From NCBI GenBank assembly GCA_014773175.1, contig VXCM01003400.1, positions 65,191 through 129,190 on the forward strand: a DNA stretch of 64,000 nt, in the 5' to 3' direction. Shown here in pieces: positions 44,514 to 57,245 of this stretch (its first letter is position 1; each line of letters opens with the position of its first letter). The notes beneath the pieces were generated by a model, which searched no databases, was not told the DNA's origin, and saw only the letters and a list, made by a program, of their open reading frames with translations. The translations under genes and the position numbers were made by a program. This stretch comes from Lucifuga dentata. Taxonomy: Eukaryota > Chordata > Actinopteri > Ophidiiformes > Bythitidae.

Positions 44514-47500
44514 GAATGAGCTCCGACTCTGACACAAGTAGTTGTTGGAGCTGGAACACATTTTGTTTACAAAGATACTTAGGGAGGGTTCAGTCAATCA
44601 GAAAACACCAGAGCAGAGTTAGATTGTGCACAGTTTCTCCATGTCTTTCTTTCTTCATCTCTGCCTCCGTCTCTCTCTGTCTGTCTCCCTCAAGTTTAAA
44701 TCTAATGAAATTAATTCAGTTCGCCATGAAGTCTTGTGGAACCATAGTGTGTTCGTCTGTCCTGAGTAGATTAACGTGCACGGAAAAGAGAGAAACCTGC
44801 TATGAGAAACCAACTGACAGACAGTTGTGTGTGTGTGTGTGTGCGCATGCGCATGCATGCATGCCCTTGCGCCCTACAAATGTGGCAGCAAAAAATGAAA
44901 TTCAGAGAAATATGCAGTGTTTGAAGGGGGAAATCTCACTAACATAGATCTACTGCTTGTCATTTTAGTACCGGACTGAAAAAATGATGTGTAGCCCTGA
45001 CTGTTACTTGTGTGAACTGATGTGTGATTTTATCAGAATTGCATCTCGGTACTGTTGTGCACCAAACCCCAAGATGATGCAGTATTATGTGGTACTAAAT
45101 CTAATCACTTCTTAAACACAGCAGGCTGTTAGTTGTACAGTAGCAGCTGCTGTATGTTTTGGCAAAGTGTATGCAGTCAGAAAAGCCAGACAGAGACTGC
45201 AGACTAAGGCTACGGTCATGCTAGGAACATTAAATGCCAATTTAATTTGTGCGCTTGCCCAATATTGCCCAGTATTTGACAAATTCACGGTGCTGGATGC
45301 TTGGTGACGTAGTGACTTCTTGTGGGTCCAGTAACACAGCAGTGGACTCAAAAATGAGAATAGAGCTGAATCAAGACTTCTGACACTGTCAACAACAACT
45401 ACAAATTATTAGATTCATAAAGTTAGTATTTGTTACGACTGTTTCTATTTTTATGCTTACATAACATTATTTGCATAACCAAGCACTCAACAAGCTTGCC
45501 TGTCACTGGCTGACTGGCATGCAAACTAGGCAGCTAGCTGTATGCTAGGTAGCTAGTGAAATGCCACAGCTAGCTTGCCAGTTAGCAAATATGAGAAAGC
45601 TAGCTAGCTTGGACAATAACTAGACAATAAATTTACATAAAGTCACGTATTCGTACAATCCACTTCTGTCTCACGACTGACTACAAAGCATGCTGCATCT
45701 TTTTAGTGCAGCAATTTATACTCTGGCAAAGCAGGTTATACAAAATCAGCTGTCTAATATGACTTTCCTCCATTTTGGACAACAGTTCCCTCCATTCCAT
45801 CAAAGGTCAGCAGTATCAAGATGGCTTGTGATTGGGAAGCCACATGAACTTGCATCTTAAAGTTAACCAAAATTGAACTCTATGCAAAAGTATTGCACAA
45901 ATTTTCTATTTTGCCATTGCGCAAATTTAGTTCACCCCTATGAATGAATCCTCTATTCTCGTTGATTACATTGAAATGAATTGATTTTGCTCTGAAATTT
46001 ATCTGTTGAACAGTGCTATTGTGCATAGGCATTTATGGAGAAACCAGGACAGACTGGCTGATAGAACCTGGACAGAAATTAGAGGCCTGCTAGTCACTTA
46101 GGCTCACTGCAACTAAAACATGAATTTATAATTGTGCTCCAATCACAGCTGATTATAAACTGTGACTGGAAAACACTTGTGAAGTCTGTTACATGTTATT
46201 GTTGTACTGCTGCTTTACATAGGTACTTTTTAAGCATTTTCTACAAAAATATTCAACATCAAGAGAAATTAGAATTGCATATATGGACAAAGCTTTCACA
46301 GTGAATCAAACCAAAATTAGTTGGGTTGAGTTTGGGACTATATCCAAGGTTTTTTATTTAATTTTTTTTATCAGTGATGTGGTACATTTTATTGTACCAA
46401 GCACAGTTGACAACTGTGCTTTGTAAACCAAATTTGTTTCTTTCACCCAGTGTAATTATATGTCAGTTTCATGCATTTTAATAGGTTTTAGACAACAGTG
46501 GAGTTCAGTTGCACAGAGACATAAACAATATTAGATTTTGGCTGCACAGACAATATTCATTAATAGGTTAAATTCATTATTGAGTTTGGTCTTTGTATGC
46601 ACAAAGTGCATGTTTCATGGAAATTGTTGTTAATTAAAATATAAGGCAGGTGATAACAAAACTCCATCCCTTTCCCTGACAATCTGCTCTTGTTCATTGA
46701 GGAATTTGGGGAGACTTCGTCATAAAGAAGTTAATAAATCAACGTTTAATTGAACAATAATACAGATTATAAAAAGATAAATTAATAAATGAATCCATAG
46801 ATACACTTTTAGATGGAAAAAGCTGCACTGATTCAGTGAAATTGATTGATTGATGAAAGAAGTGAAGGTACATTTCATGAATGTGTTCTCCGGGATTCTC
46901 GAATATGACAGTTTCTTGCTATGTTTATGGGCATCGTGCTGGGATATCGTATGGTTATTCCCGTCCTGTGCCCATAAATCTATCGATATTCATTTACATG
47001 TTGGTGCAGAAGCATTGTGGTTATAAATCCTTGAGATAAGCTTCCCTGGTTGTGCTGCTGTTAAGGGAGATTGTTTCTCCAAACATTTTACAATATTGTA
47101 AAAGAACATTTTAATCCTCCTAGAAAGAAAATAATAATATGATCACTATTGTATGCCTATCAGGCATATCTTTAGCTTTGAAATCTTTTATTGTACAGTG
47201 CAACTTGTTTTTCTGTGCAGTTGACAGTATAGCATTTGATCTTTGACCTTTTTGAGACTTCGAGGTTTGTGCAAAAATGTTGTTGTTGGCTAGAATGAAG
47301 TATTAATTATAAAGGACAGGACAGTTTATTGGCTCTGTTTGGTTGTTTCACATCAGTGCAGTGCAGGTTTGCGGTGTGGCTTTCCCTGCAGATAATCCGC
47401 AAGAAAACCGAAAACTTTCACACTGGGTTTGGCTGCTGATTGTTCTGCCCCAATCAGCAGCAGAGGAAATTCTCTGGAAAAGCCAACAGAGAAATTCCAC

Positions 47501-47549
47501 CTCTCTTCGAACCTGCGGGCATTGTTTCTCCAGGGTTTGACAGGTAATG
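44514..47549. other. Intergenic, no gene seen
   Basis: A short GT tract and an alternating GCATGC stretch lie at 44826-44864, and GCTAGC-rich sequence at 45530-45610. Sequence around 45205-45990 has the feel of an old inverted-repeat element, but the ends could not be matched. A hairpin with 11-bp arms lies at 47432-47461. No coding exon recognised. Confidence 0.5.
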
Positions 47550-47557
47550 ATTGAGAT

Positions 47558-48439
47558 TAGGGCTGGGCGATAAATCGATTTAATCGATTAATTTGAGTTT
47601 ATATTTTGGCATGATGTGTAAAATGGCTAAATCGGAAAATCAAGTTGTTTTGTTTTTAAAAAAAAGCAAAAACTACCATCTAACTATTTTTAACGGGGAA
47701 AATGTGGCAGCGGGTCGCTCTCTGTCAATCAAATCCGTTCCTGTTTCGTGCGCGTTATACCTACAAGCCTTGTTTATACTTTCGCATTTCCGTGAGGGTC
47801 CACGGCTCTGCCTGCAGCGGACACAGACGCGGTTTCCAACCGTACCAATCAATGGTCCGTCATGTTCGTTGATGTCACGCCCACAAAGCTTTCAGAAGGT
47901 CAGATGTGCTAGCAAAATACTAACAAACACTTCGACTGAAGATGAGCTCGTTTCTAAAAAAGTAACGTCACTTCATCATTTGGAAGTTGTTCAGTTTTGT
48001 GCTTCACAGCACGGAGCTCCTATAAACTTTACAGACCTGTTTGCTCAACGCTTCATGGTGTTCAGCAAACGGGTCTGTAGGTGGAATACTGTAACATGTC
48101 AGAGCAACAAGCCAGAGACAGCAGACAGGCTGGTGTTGCTCAGGAACCTGGACATCGCTGCTAAAACCTTTTGTTTTGAAAGGTTTTGGTTAGAAAGCCT
48201 GACAGTTTATTATTTTAATAAAGAAAATACTCATTTGAATTAGGANAAAGGTTTTGGTTAGAAAGCCTGACAGTTTATTATTTTAATAAAGAAAATACTC
48301 ATTTGAATTAGGATTTTTTTTTAAATAGTTTAGAGAACCCCCCCTCCAAAAAAAAAGAAAAAGATCGATTAACATCGTAAATCGGCCATCATGTGAAAAA
48401 AATCGAGATTTTATTTTTAGGTCATATCGCCCAGCCCTA
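47558..48439 (+). mobile_element. hAT non-autonomous element with 8-bp target duplication
   Basis: Inverted termini TAGGGCTGGGCGATA lie at 47558 and, inverted, end at 48439. The flanking 8-mers ATTGAGAT (47550-47557) and ATTGATAT (48440-48447) differ at one position, as expected for a hAT insertion. ATCGATTAA words lie inside both ends. A 216-codon plus-strand frame (47593-48243) is open but does not resemble a hAT transposase that I can recognise. The right half contains an assembly-type duplication. Confidence 0.8.
48179..48313. repeat. 67-bp exact duplication around N gap
   Basis: Bases 48179-48245 recur exactly at 48247-48313 with N at 48246. Likely assembly artefact inside the hAT element. 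Confidence 0.9.
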
Positions 48440-48499
48440 ATTGATATAAGACTAGATAGAGATATAAGACTTTACACTCTGTCACTTCAAATTACTCAT

Positions 48500-49405
48500 C
48501 CATTTAAAATTATTTAAATGAGTGGACCAATCTACAGAACATATCAGAAAACAGGAGATTGATGATCAGCTGTGGAGATCTACCATAACAAACACCCTGA
48601 CCATCCTTAACTGTAACATTAACAAGGAGATGCAGTTTAAAATAATTCATAGACTGCATTGCACACCATTACTGAGGAGCAGACTGGGCACACAATCCCC
48701 CTCTGTAGGAAATGTAACAGAGCCTGGCATCTACATGTATATGTTTTGGAATTGTTTAAAGATTCAAAGCTTCTGGAAAGAAGTGAAAAATAATATAATT
48801 AACCTGATTGGGTATAACTTGGAGATGTCTTCCATCCATTATATGTTAGCAGCTGATGTGGCTAACACTAAAAATAAACATAATGCTAAGCTGATTGGAA
48901 TGTTGTTGTACATAGCAAGAAAAGTGATTCTGAAACATTGGATCACTAAGAATGTGCCCCTGATGGAGGACTGGTATGGGGAAATATTAAAAATTCTCCC
49001 ACTGGAAAACTAACATTCATCTTACATGACAATATTGAGGGATTTATTAAAATCTGGCGGCCGGTGGTGGACTCAGTGGATTCCTCTCGACTGGAATTTT
49101 TGTGCACTGTTTGGCATGACTGAAACTGGCAATTGATAGTTACATATAATGTCATATCTGCTGGAATTAAAGAGTCCTGTTACTCTGTGTGTGTATTTGT
49201 AGAGTCTGTGTAACAAGATGAATATGCTTCCTGCTGTTTTTACTTTTTATTATTTGATCTGTTTTTCTTTTTCCTTCTTTCTTTTAAGTTCTCAGAAAAA
49301 AAGGGAGGGAGGCAGTTTGTGTTCCACAAATTATTGTATTATAGTATTGTATGGTATTACTGTATTGTCAAAGACCTGCAAATAAAAAGTTACAAAAAAA
49401 TATAT
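48500..49405 (+). mobile_element. L1-clade LINE 3' fragment
   Basis: A 163-codon frame (48522-49013) matches the C-terminal region of L1 ORF2: a FWNCLKIQSFWKEV zinc-knuckle-like segment, then an IARKVILKHW motif and EDWYGEIL. It is followed by a T/C-rich 3' UTR and an AATAAAAAG-type end near 49380. The element is strongly 5'-truncated with no RT or endonuclease. The cysteine pattern of the knuckle is decayed. Confidence 0.75.
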
Positions 49406-52400
49406 ATATTTAAATGAAATAAAGTGACAGAAAATACTTCATTGTTTTGATACTGCCATTAAAACAAAACTTATATAGATAACATAAGAGTTTTTATAAA
49501 GCTGTCCAAATAAAAAATTGACAACATGTTCACAGAAAAGTAAGAATATTGAATAAAATTACACACAATAAACACAATAAAGACGAGGTAATTTGATAAC
49601 TGAAATGTCAGGGGCTGAAGTATGGGGGAGTGCTGGAAAAAGTTGGGATAGGGCTGATAATTTGATTGGGATTCATGAAGCATAAAAGGCTTGAATTCAG
49701 ATTTGTGGACAATCTGATGAATCTGTTAACCATGATTGTTTTTCTGGGGGGAATTGTGAGCATTGAGTCTAACTCAGACAAAAATAATATCGTCCTTCTC
49801 CACTCGTTCATTAACTTCCTACTTAGCTAGCAAATAAGACTAGCTACCATTACGAGAGGAGTTTTATGTAACATTAACAATAATAAAAAAAATACCGTCT
49901 TCATATTCAAGATGTTGTGTAATTACCAACCAGATTTGCTCTTTGGCTTCAATAGTCGTCTAATCCTTGCTGTCAAGTAAAATTGCGTGCTGAGACACAG
50001 TTGATCAGTCTTTCTCCCAAAACTGAAGAGTGTGACATATATTTGTGGTATTAAGGCTTCTTATTGATGAGACACTAATTTCCATAGGCAGAGTTCTGCA
50101 GCAGCCAAGGTGCTTCTGGATTTTTTTTCCCACCTCCGCACAAAGATTCTGCAGCAGCGTGTAAGCTTCCATTGCAACCCATGGAATTAATATTTTAAAA
50201 ATATCTGCATGGGTATTTATAATAATCATATAGCCCACAGGGAAATGTGACCTCAGTGTGAAATGGCCTTTACTGTCAAGATTTTTTTGTATTTTCAAGA
50301 CAAGTTATGTTCAGATTAGGCAAGCAAATTTTAAGCAATTTCCTTAATCCCTGGTTTGGCCACCTTAACGATCACTAACACCTACGTGCTTAGTCTCACT
50401 GTAAGTTCAGTCGCTCAGAGGTCAGAGCAGAAAAACTCGGGAGCAAATATTCACAAGACAACTTTTTCAGCCTTCCAAAAACCATTTGGCATTAAAGTCC
50501 CATCAGAGAGCTGGATTCACATCCAGTGGAATGGGTTTTGGCACTCACTAAGTTTTTGACCTCTGTTTCAACATCGGTGGAAACATGCCAGATATTGATC
50601 CTGAAGGAACCCAACACACAGCAGTGCTGCTTCATGCTCGTGCTCGGCTTTCTGTTTATGAGAGGCCAGTCTGTAGCCTTCTTGTGGCACAGCTCGGCTG
50701 ACCTGTGGTGGCAGTCAGATTGCCTCTGGATGTTACTGATGCCAGTGCAGAACTTTCAGCTGGTTCAAAACAGTTTGTTGGTTTCACAAGTTCCTGCACC
50801 AGACAGGTAGTTTTGACTTTGCCATTTTACTCATATTAATTGATGTAGTTACCATGTTGCTTAGTTCAATGAAACAAACTCTAAACAAAAGTAGAAAACC
50901 ATCACATTGACCCATTTCTCCATACAACACAGACTAAGGTTTAAAAGATGAATCAGTATGAGTCACATGATTAATATTTGGAACCTGGAGGGCAGGTCTC
51001 TGAAGCGCACTTCACCAGTACACCCAGTCGGCACACGAGAGTTTTACTGATGTATAAGTCAACCAATTCCAGGATGGGATGGATGTGGCCTGTAGCCAGT
51101 CTCATTACGCTGCTAAACCAGCGCATTGAGTGACTCCAGAGAGCCAATGATGGGGCAGGGGTGGTGCAGCTGGCTGCTTTGCAGAGTGCTTAGAGAGAGA
51201 CGGAGGTGACATGGAAAGTAATAAATATTAAACAACCTACATTATCAAATTAATTTCTTAATCGATTGAATTCATACTGTCGGTTAATCTGTCATCGATG
51301 AATTATTAACATCCCTAGTTCAGATGATATCTGATCCAAAGAACAAAATGGAGAGAGAGAGAGAGAGAGAGAGCTAAAAAATATATATATAATCAAACTA
51401 AGAAGCTGTGTAGCGTTAATCTTCAGCGAGCTAAACAGCGTTTTAATAGGCCATCTCATCTTCAGTGGCTCAAGTGGGATGGATCAATAAAATGTAAGCT
51501 TAATGGCACTTCTGAAGTCACATTAAACACAGAAATCACGACCTGGACCAAACACTGTCAAAACAGATGTGTAATAAAATGTTGCAATCATATAGAATTT
51601 ATAAGATTGTGTTTCAAATGAAACAGACATATGGATTATTGGAATGAATACTCATCATGTATTAATTGCTGCTACTTATTACCAAAGATGTATGGTAACA
51701 TAAAGAAGTTACAGCAATTTAATTTTCCAATTAGCCTACTTTTGCAGTGCTTGTGCATATAAAACAAAAGAAGCTATCAGTGGTTTCATCCACAACAAAG
51801 CAGAACCTCCAGCCTCAGCCCTGAGTCAGGAATAGACTAACTTCCTAGAATAGGATTCCTCCTCGCTTGAAATTATTCTTTCTTTTTTTTTTTTCTGAAC
51901 AGAATGTCAGACTGTAAGCACAGTTGATTAATCAGGCAGTATGCAGTTGATTTGTACAAATAATTTGCATCTCAAATCCAAAATGATTTCTACAAAGTAA
52001 TCAAATGTAAAAAGGCTACATTTTAAAAATGAAAATGATTGTATTAAGGGAGAATGAGTAATCATGTATATAACGGAGTATATGGAGTGGAGTAATGGAG
52101 TACAAAAAATAACCTTCCCAGCCACGTGGCACAGCCCATTTGTGAAAAGTTTTTTTCCCTTTAATGCCTTATGCAACAGCTTCTCTTTTGTGGTTCTTTA
52201 CTTTTTATTTTTATGAGGTAATGTGTTTTTTGACAACTTTTTTTTAAACCCTGCTCATGATATGTGGGTTGAGGTTAGGTAAATGAAAGGAGGCGGCGCT
52301 GAAAGTAAGAGGTTTGAGAGCACTACTCCGGCCTTTTAGTGTGCTAAATCAGAGGTATCACGTCACTTCATCCTCTGATGGAGAGGAAGAGAGTCTGAAC

Positions 52401-52969
52401 GTACATGTTGGTACATGAGCTGATCCACATTTCAAGTGCCAACATGTGTGTAAGAGTGTGTGTGACAACACCTGCCCCTCTGAGTTCATTTGGAGGGAAA
52501 ACAATTGAGCAAATAGATTGAGTAAAAGTAATGCATGCGTGTATCGGTCGGCTGAAAGTATTGGTTAAAATTAGTTATTCCTTGTGTACATGTGTAAATA
52601 CATGTGTGCGTCATACCAGATGGAAAAAGGTTTGTTCACTGCAATCAAATGAGCTCTTAGTCAGAGATTTTCTCTCCCTCCCCTCGCATCTCATCCCTCT
52701 CCTCTCGTTTGTCTTTGTTCTCTGTATTGATGTCTTCCCCTGCTCCCTCTGATTCGGCTTGTCTAGTTGTGAATACCTAATCATACTAAACATTTTACAT
52801 TTTCATTCCTCGAAGGGTCTATCCTTCTCCTTTTCTGTCATCTCTTTGTTGGGTTGACACCTATTCCTTGCCTGTGAGGTAAAAATGCAGCTTATCATGC
52901 CTACATACACTTCATGTGCTACAAAAATATCTAAATTTCTATGATACAATCTTAGATCCACAGTATCAG

Positions 52970-53011
<42 letters not shown>

Positions 53012-53198
53012 AAAAACACTTTCTTCTTTTTTATACCAATCCAATCCAAATCCAATCATACTAAGAAGTATGAAGTATAATTGGATGTTAATATATTATT
53101 GATTTGTTATTTTGCCTGTGTATCCTGATTGACAATTTCCCTTCAGGATTTCAGAATAGAATTGTTTTTTAATTATTGTTTTATTCAGTTTGCTGACT
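49406..53198. other. Intergenic or intronic, no gene seen
   Basis: No exon recognised. Contains (GA)n at 51351-51373, T-runs near 51882-51895, and (TC)n at 52974-53010. Short open frames (for example 50526-50810) show no family resemblance. Confidence 0.5.
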
Positions 53199-53199
53199 T

Positions 53200-53250
<51 letters not shown>
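53199..53250. repeat. (TC)n microsatellite
   Basis: About 25 TC units; they form a ready-made polypyrimidine tract just before the possible acceptor at 53262. Confidence 0.95.
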
Positions 53251-53253
<3 letters not shown>

Positions 53254-53262
53254 GTTCTACAG

Positions 53263-53289
53263 ACATACCTGCTCCTGCTTCAGAACAAG
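53263..53289 (+). CDS. Candidate 27-nt microexon
   Basis: A long CT tract leads into TTCTACAG (ending 53262). Twenty-seven bases later comes AAG|GTAGGA, a good donor. The enclosed nine codons would read TYLLLLQNK in frame 0 with no stop. If real, it belongs to a + strand gene whose other exons lie outside or were missed. The motif pairing could also be chance created by the microsatellite. Confidence 0.2.
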
Positions 53290-53397
53290 GTAGGACAAAC
53301 ATAAGTCTTGTTGTTGCCGGCACTGGACAACAGAATCTAGAATGAAACGTATGGCTTCACTTGCAGCTTTGTATATGAGATATTTGGGTGTATGTGA

Positions 53398-54217
53398 GGC
53401 TGGATTTACGCGACCACAGACATGCGACCTGATTCCGATCTTTTGCTCACATGACACATGCTTCGTGAAGATGTGAATGGTAAAAAGCCACATGGAATCG
53501 GATATTCCGAGATCCGTTTAGGGTCACTTGCACATGTGGAAATAAATTGGTTATGTATCGGCTATCTGCCAATGCGACTGCTATCTAAATACACAGATCA
53601 GAATTTCCCTCCCGTTCCAACTCCTACGTAACATTCCACCTTGTCCACTTATGGATGATGCAAGCAATCATTACGATGACCACTCTCTGTAAATAGAAAT
53701 GGAGGACATACAGTGTACATCAGACATACTGATGTGTGTTTGTCAAATAAAGGTGTTAGTGTGTGATAACAGACTCCCATTACAGCAGCAACACTCCAAC
53801 TCCACCTGCTTCTCCTCCATGATTAACCGACTAAAATACGTCTCGCAATGGGAGAGATAAATGCTCACACAACATATTAGATGTTTCTCTCTGCATATGA
53901 AATTTTCTAACCCGCTGTGCATATTTTTAAATAGTTCTCTCATCTTAGTCCGTTGAAGCGTTTTGTTTACATCCGTCTCAGAAGTGCATGCATGCGCAAC
54001 TACATCCGGGCTGCTACAAGTCAAATCTCTGTAAATACAGATATTGGATAAAAGCTGCTTAAAAAAAGAAAATGTAAATACGCTGAACAAAAAATCAGAT
54101 ATAGGCAAAAGATCGGAATTGAGCATCANAAAAGAAAATGTAAATACGCTGAACAAAAAATCAGATATAGGCAAAAGATCGGAATTGAGCATCAAGACAT
54201 TGCAGTTAAATCCAGCC
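53398..54217. mobile_element. Short inverted-repeat element (MITE-like)
   Basis: The left end GGCTGGATTTACGCGACCAC and the inverted right end GGCTGGATTTAACTGCAATG share the first 11 bases. Both ends then carry inner matches including ATTCCGATCTTTTGC. Target duplication is unclear (TATGT-like on both sides). It has no coding capacity and contains an N-gap duplication at 54064-54194. Confidence 0.6.
54064..54194. repeat. 65-bp exact duplication around N gap
   Basis: Bases 54064-54128 recur exactly at 54130-54194 with N at 54129. Likely assembly artefact. Confidence 0.9.
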
Positions 54218-55469
54218 TATGTTGGTGTGTTTGCATGTGTGATCCCATTCTTTCTAACCGAGTATATGCACTGGTGGCTCCTTTGCCTTGGGGTTGTTCT
54301 CAAGGCCTTGGTCGGGGGTCCACAGCTGTTTCACAGAAAATGTACTGAATAAGTCGCTTAGTTGCTATGTTACAAGCAACCATAGCAACAGTACATCATC
54401 ATCACTATTGCAATGAGTGTTTTTCTATATTTTGTGGAAAAACCTCCTCTGAATTTTTGTATGACCTGCTGAGAGTTTCTGCATGTGGCAAACATGGAGA
54501 AAGATACGATATGTGATTATAGATAACATAATATGATATAAAATATCCTTTTTACAGAAAAATATTATACTTCATAATACATTATACCACATTATACGTT
54601 ATACCACAAAGACAAATCCATGTGAACACTGAACTTTGTGAAGACATACTTTATATTAGGATTACATTGAGCTATTCGTCCTTTTTATATTAGTTTGTAT
54701 CTGTCCACTATATTGTAAATAACATTACAAAAGCATTACAAAACTTGTAGAGAGAATATGAATGCAGCCCTAGTTTTTTTTTTTTTTTTTTTTTTCCCCC
54801 CCCAAATGAACTGGGATATAACCTATTTGATTTGCATATGGTTCTTTGAAGTTCTGTGCCTTGTACTAAGGGAACTACAGCAGTAATACATAGTATGCCT
54901 CCCTCTGCATGAGTGCTCTTGTGGGAATTGTGTGAGTATGCAGGTGTATGTTTGTGAGTGCTATAGGGCTATAAGTGTTCTCAAAAGTCACTTCTCACTA
55001 TTAATCTTCACATTACACAGAGAACTGTTATTAGTTTTCAGATTCTTTAATTTCTCCCCTTCAGTATCACTGTAAAAGACATTTTATTAGCAGTTATGGT
55101 GTGTATTAGTATGGTCTAACACGTCACTTTCTGTGGAAGTGGTACTGCATAAGGATAGGGAGGACTGAGGTGGGTGGGAAAATTAGATGGTGGCTTGGGT
55201 TTGTTGGCATATTCCTGTGGGGATATGTTTCCTCATAAAGTATTACTTTCACTCAGTATTACTTTAGAAAATATTTTGAATTTGTTTCGTGCTGCTCTCT
55301 GGTGTAAGTTTTTGCAAGAGAGTGCAGAAGTAACAGGCGAGTTGATAGTAAAAGCAAAATTTTGTTAAAATATAAACTGTTTCATAGATTATATGTTTAT
55401 TGTTTATAGCGGTCACTAATCTTCCTGGGGACTACAATTTTAAAATGCAAAAATTGATAAGCAAAAATA
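54218..55469. other. Intergenic, no gene seen
   Basis: AT-rich with a poly-T/C run at 54774-54803. No recognisable content. Confidence 0.5.
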
Positions 55470-56080
55470 AAATTAAGATATTCAAAGAAAATAAACTAAC
55501 AGTAACGTAGTAATAATCCAAATAAAAATAGAAATGAACGTCCACAGATTCATCACTGCATGTAAGATCTCCTCTTACACCAAACTGACCATGAATAGCT
55601 AAACAAACAATATAAGCCACATCAGCCAAACACAACCTAGAAACAGCAGTATAACATCAATCAGTCAATCCTATTTGCATTTGAAGCACCTTCTCACTTG
55701 TTTCTTAAAACTATAAATACTTGTTTGTTGTTTAAGGTATTCAGGTAATACATTCCATGCACAAAGGACCTATAAATAACTGCGTGTTCTAAAAAAAATG
55801 GTTTTAGGCCGAGGAAGCACTAAATTATTTTAACTACTGTAAAGAGTCTGATAGGGATGCACTTGATTTGAGTATTGTAACTCATTTTGTAAAACGTTAG
55901 GAGTGCCCACAAATAGAGCTTTCCATAGGAACACAAACAAGCCAATTTGTAATCTAGTTTTAACCAAAAGCCAACTATAGCTTTTGTGTGCGTATGTACG
56001 CCAAATGGAAGACTGGGTCCTGTTTGTAGTGCAGACATGGTTGCATACAAAGTGCCTGTCCTCAGCTACATCCACATTCT
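55470..56080 (-). pseudogene. LINE reverse transcriptase C-terminal remnant
   Basis: The minus strand from about 56050 reads WLLVKTRLQIGLFVFLWKAL, then QYSNQVHPYQTLYSS, then WNVLPEYLKQ and SIYSFKKQVRRCF near 55690. This order is typical of the C-terminus of L2/Rex-type non-LTR elements (LPV..R..FK.L...YKAL, RSLRSS, LWNSLP, FK..LK). Stops and small frameshifts break it. Long dead. Confidence 0.6.
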
Positions 56081-56309
56081 ACACCTACTGTAGTGAAAGG
56101 CAAGACTGTCCCATGACGACATATGTTGGACCTTTTCTCCACTCTAATTTGACCTGAAGACACCTTTTGACCTGAAGACACCTTTCTGGATAAATGCCAA
56201 AAGATCTGCAATTTAAATAATTTGGTCCAGTGATTAGACTTAACCTCCCAGGCATCTTACTACCTGAATGACTGAGATGAACCTTCACAGCCAAGAAGCA
56301 ACAAAGAAC

Positions 56310-56462
56310 AGTCCTCAACAATACCTTACAAGCAACAATATCTTACACAGCTTCAAGAATACCTTACAAAGCCCCTACAATACCTTACAATGCTCCTACA
56401 ATACCTTAGAAAGCCCCAACAATATCTTATGGAAGCCCCAACAATATTTTACAAAGCCCCGC
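56310..56462 (+). repeat. Minisatellite of about 19-21 bp units
   Basis: Seven to eight imperfect units of the type ACAATACCTTACAAAGCCCC. Just upstream, a 17-bp unit GACCTGAAGACACCTTT is present twice near 56152-56184. Confidence 0.8.
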
Positions 56463-57245
56463 TAAAAAGAATTTTAATTCTATCACTTGTGGTTCAGTAG
56501 TTACAGGCCAAAATGGAAATGTGCTTATTACAGTGCCTCTATCAGGCTGATCAGTGCCATTTTGAAACTCTTAAGTTTGACTGCTGTACCTTTTATGGTT
56601 TTTGAGGTGCAACAGTTTCAAACAAAATTCAAAGAAATTTCAAAATGGTGGACAATCAACCAGTTGAAAATGGGTGTGGCCTACATGGATAAATGCGTCT
56701 CAGCCCAAGAAATAGAGGGGAAAAAAGAATTTTGATTGTAGGATTCAGAAGTTACTGAAAAAATTTTGCTTCAGGTTGTTATAGCGCCATCATCAGGATG
56801 ATTGATGATTGACATTGATAATGATGACATTCTACATGTAACATTTTGTGAACATTGAACCAAAATTGTAGAAGGAAGTACGAAAAAAATATTTTGGAAA
56901 AAAACTGAAAATGGTGGAAAATTTACTCAGGTGGAAATGGGCGTGGCCTATGTGGTTGGATGCAGCTAGACCAAAGGAATCCAGGGAAAGAAAGAATTTT
57001 GTTTCTATGACTTATGGTTCAAAAATTATAAAGCGAAAATGTAAAAGTGGTTATTAAAGTGCCACCATCTGGTCATCACTTCCAAAATGTAATCACATAT
57101 TCCTTTTGACATGATCTATCTGACCTTCAAATTTCATCCAAATCTGACATTAACCTTTTGAGATATCCTGCTAACAAACAAACAAACATACAAACCAATA
57201 AACAGACAAACTCCGGTCGCACATAGCCTCCTTGGCAGAGGTAAT
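56463..57245 (+). repeat. Diverged tandem array, about 265-bp units
   Basis: Three units begin AAAGAATTTT near 56466, 56724 and 56992. The first two carry AAAATGGTGGA followed by GTGTGGCCTA or GCGTGGCCTA in the same relative place; the third diverges after the first part. The array ends in CAAACAAAC-rich sequence and CCTCCTTGGCAGAGG near 57228-57242, whose inverse occurs near 27978. Confidence 0.6.

Noticed and set aside
45205..45990. Possible old inverted-repeat element
   Set aside because: Ends could not be matched convincingly; only loose similarity of TTGCGCAAATTT-like words.
51000..51200. GC-richer block examined as a tRNA-derived SINE
   Set aside because: No convincing A-box/B-box pair or repeat tail was found.
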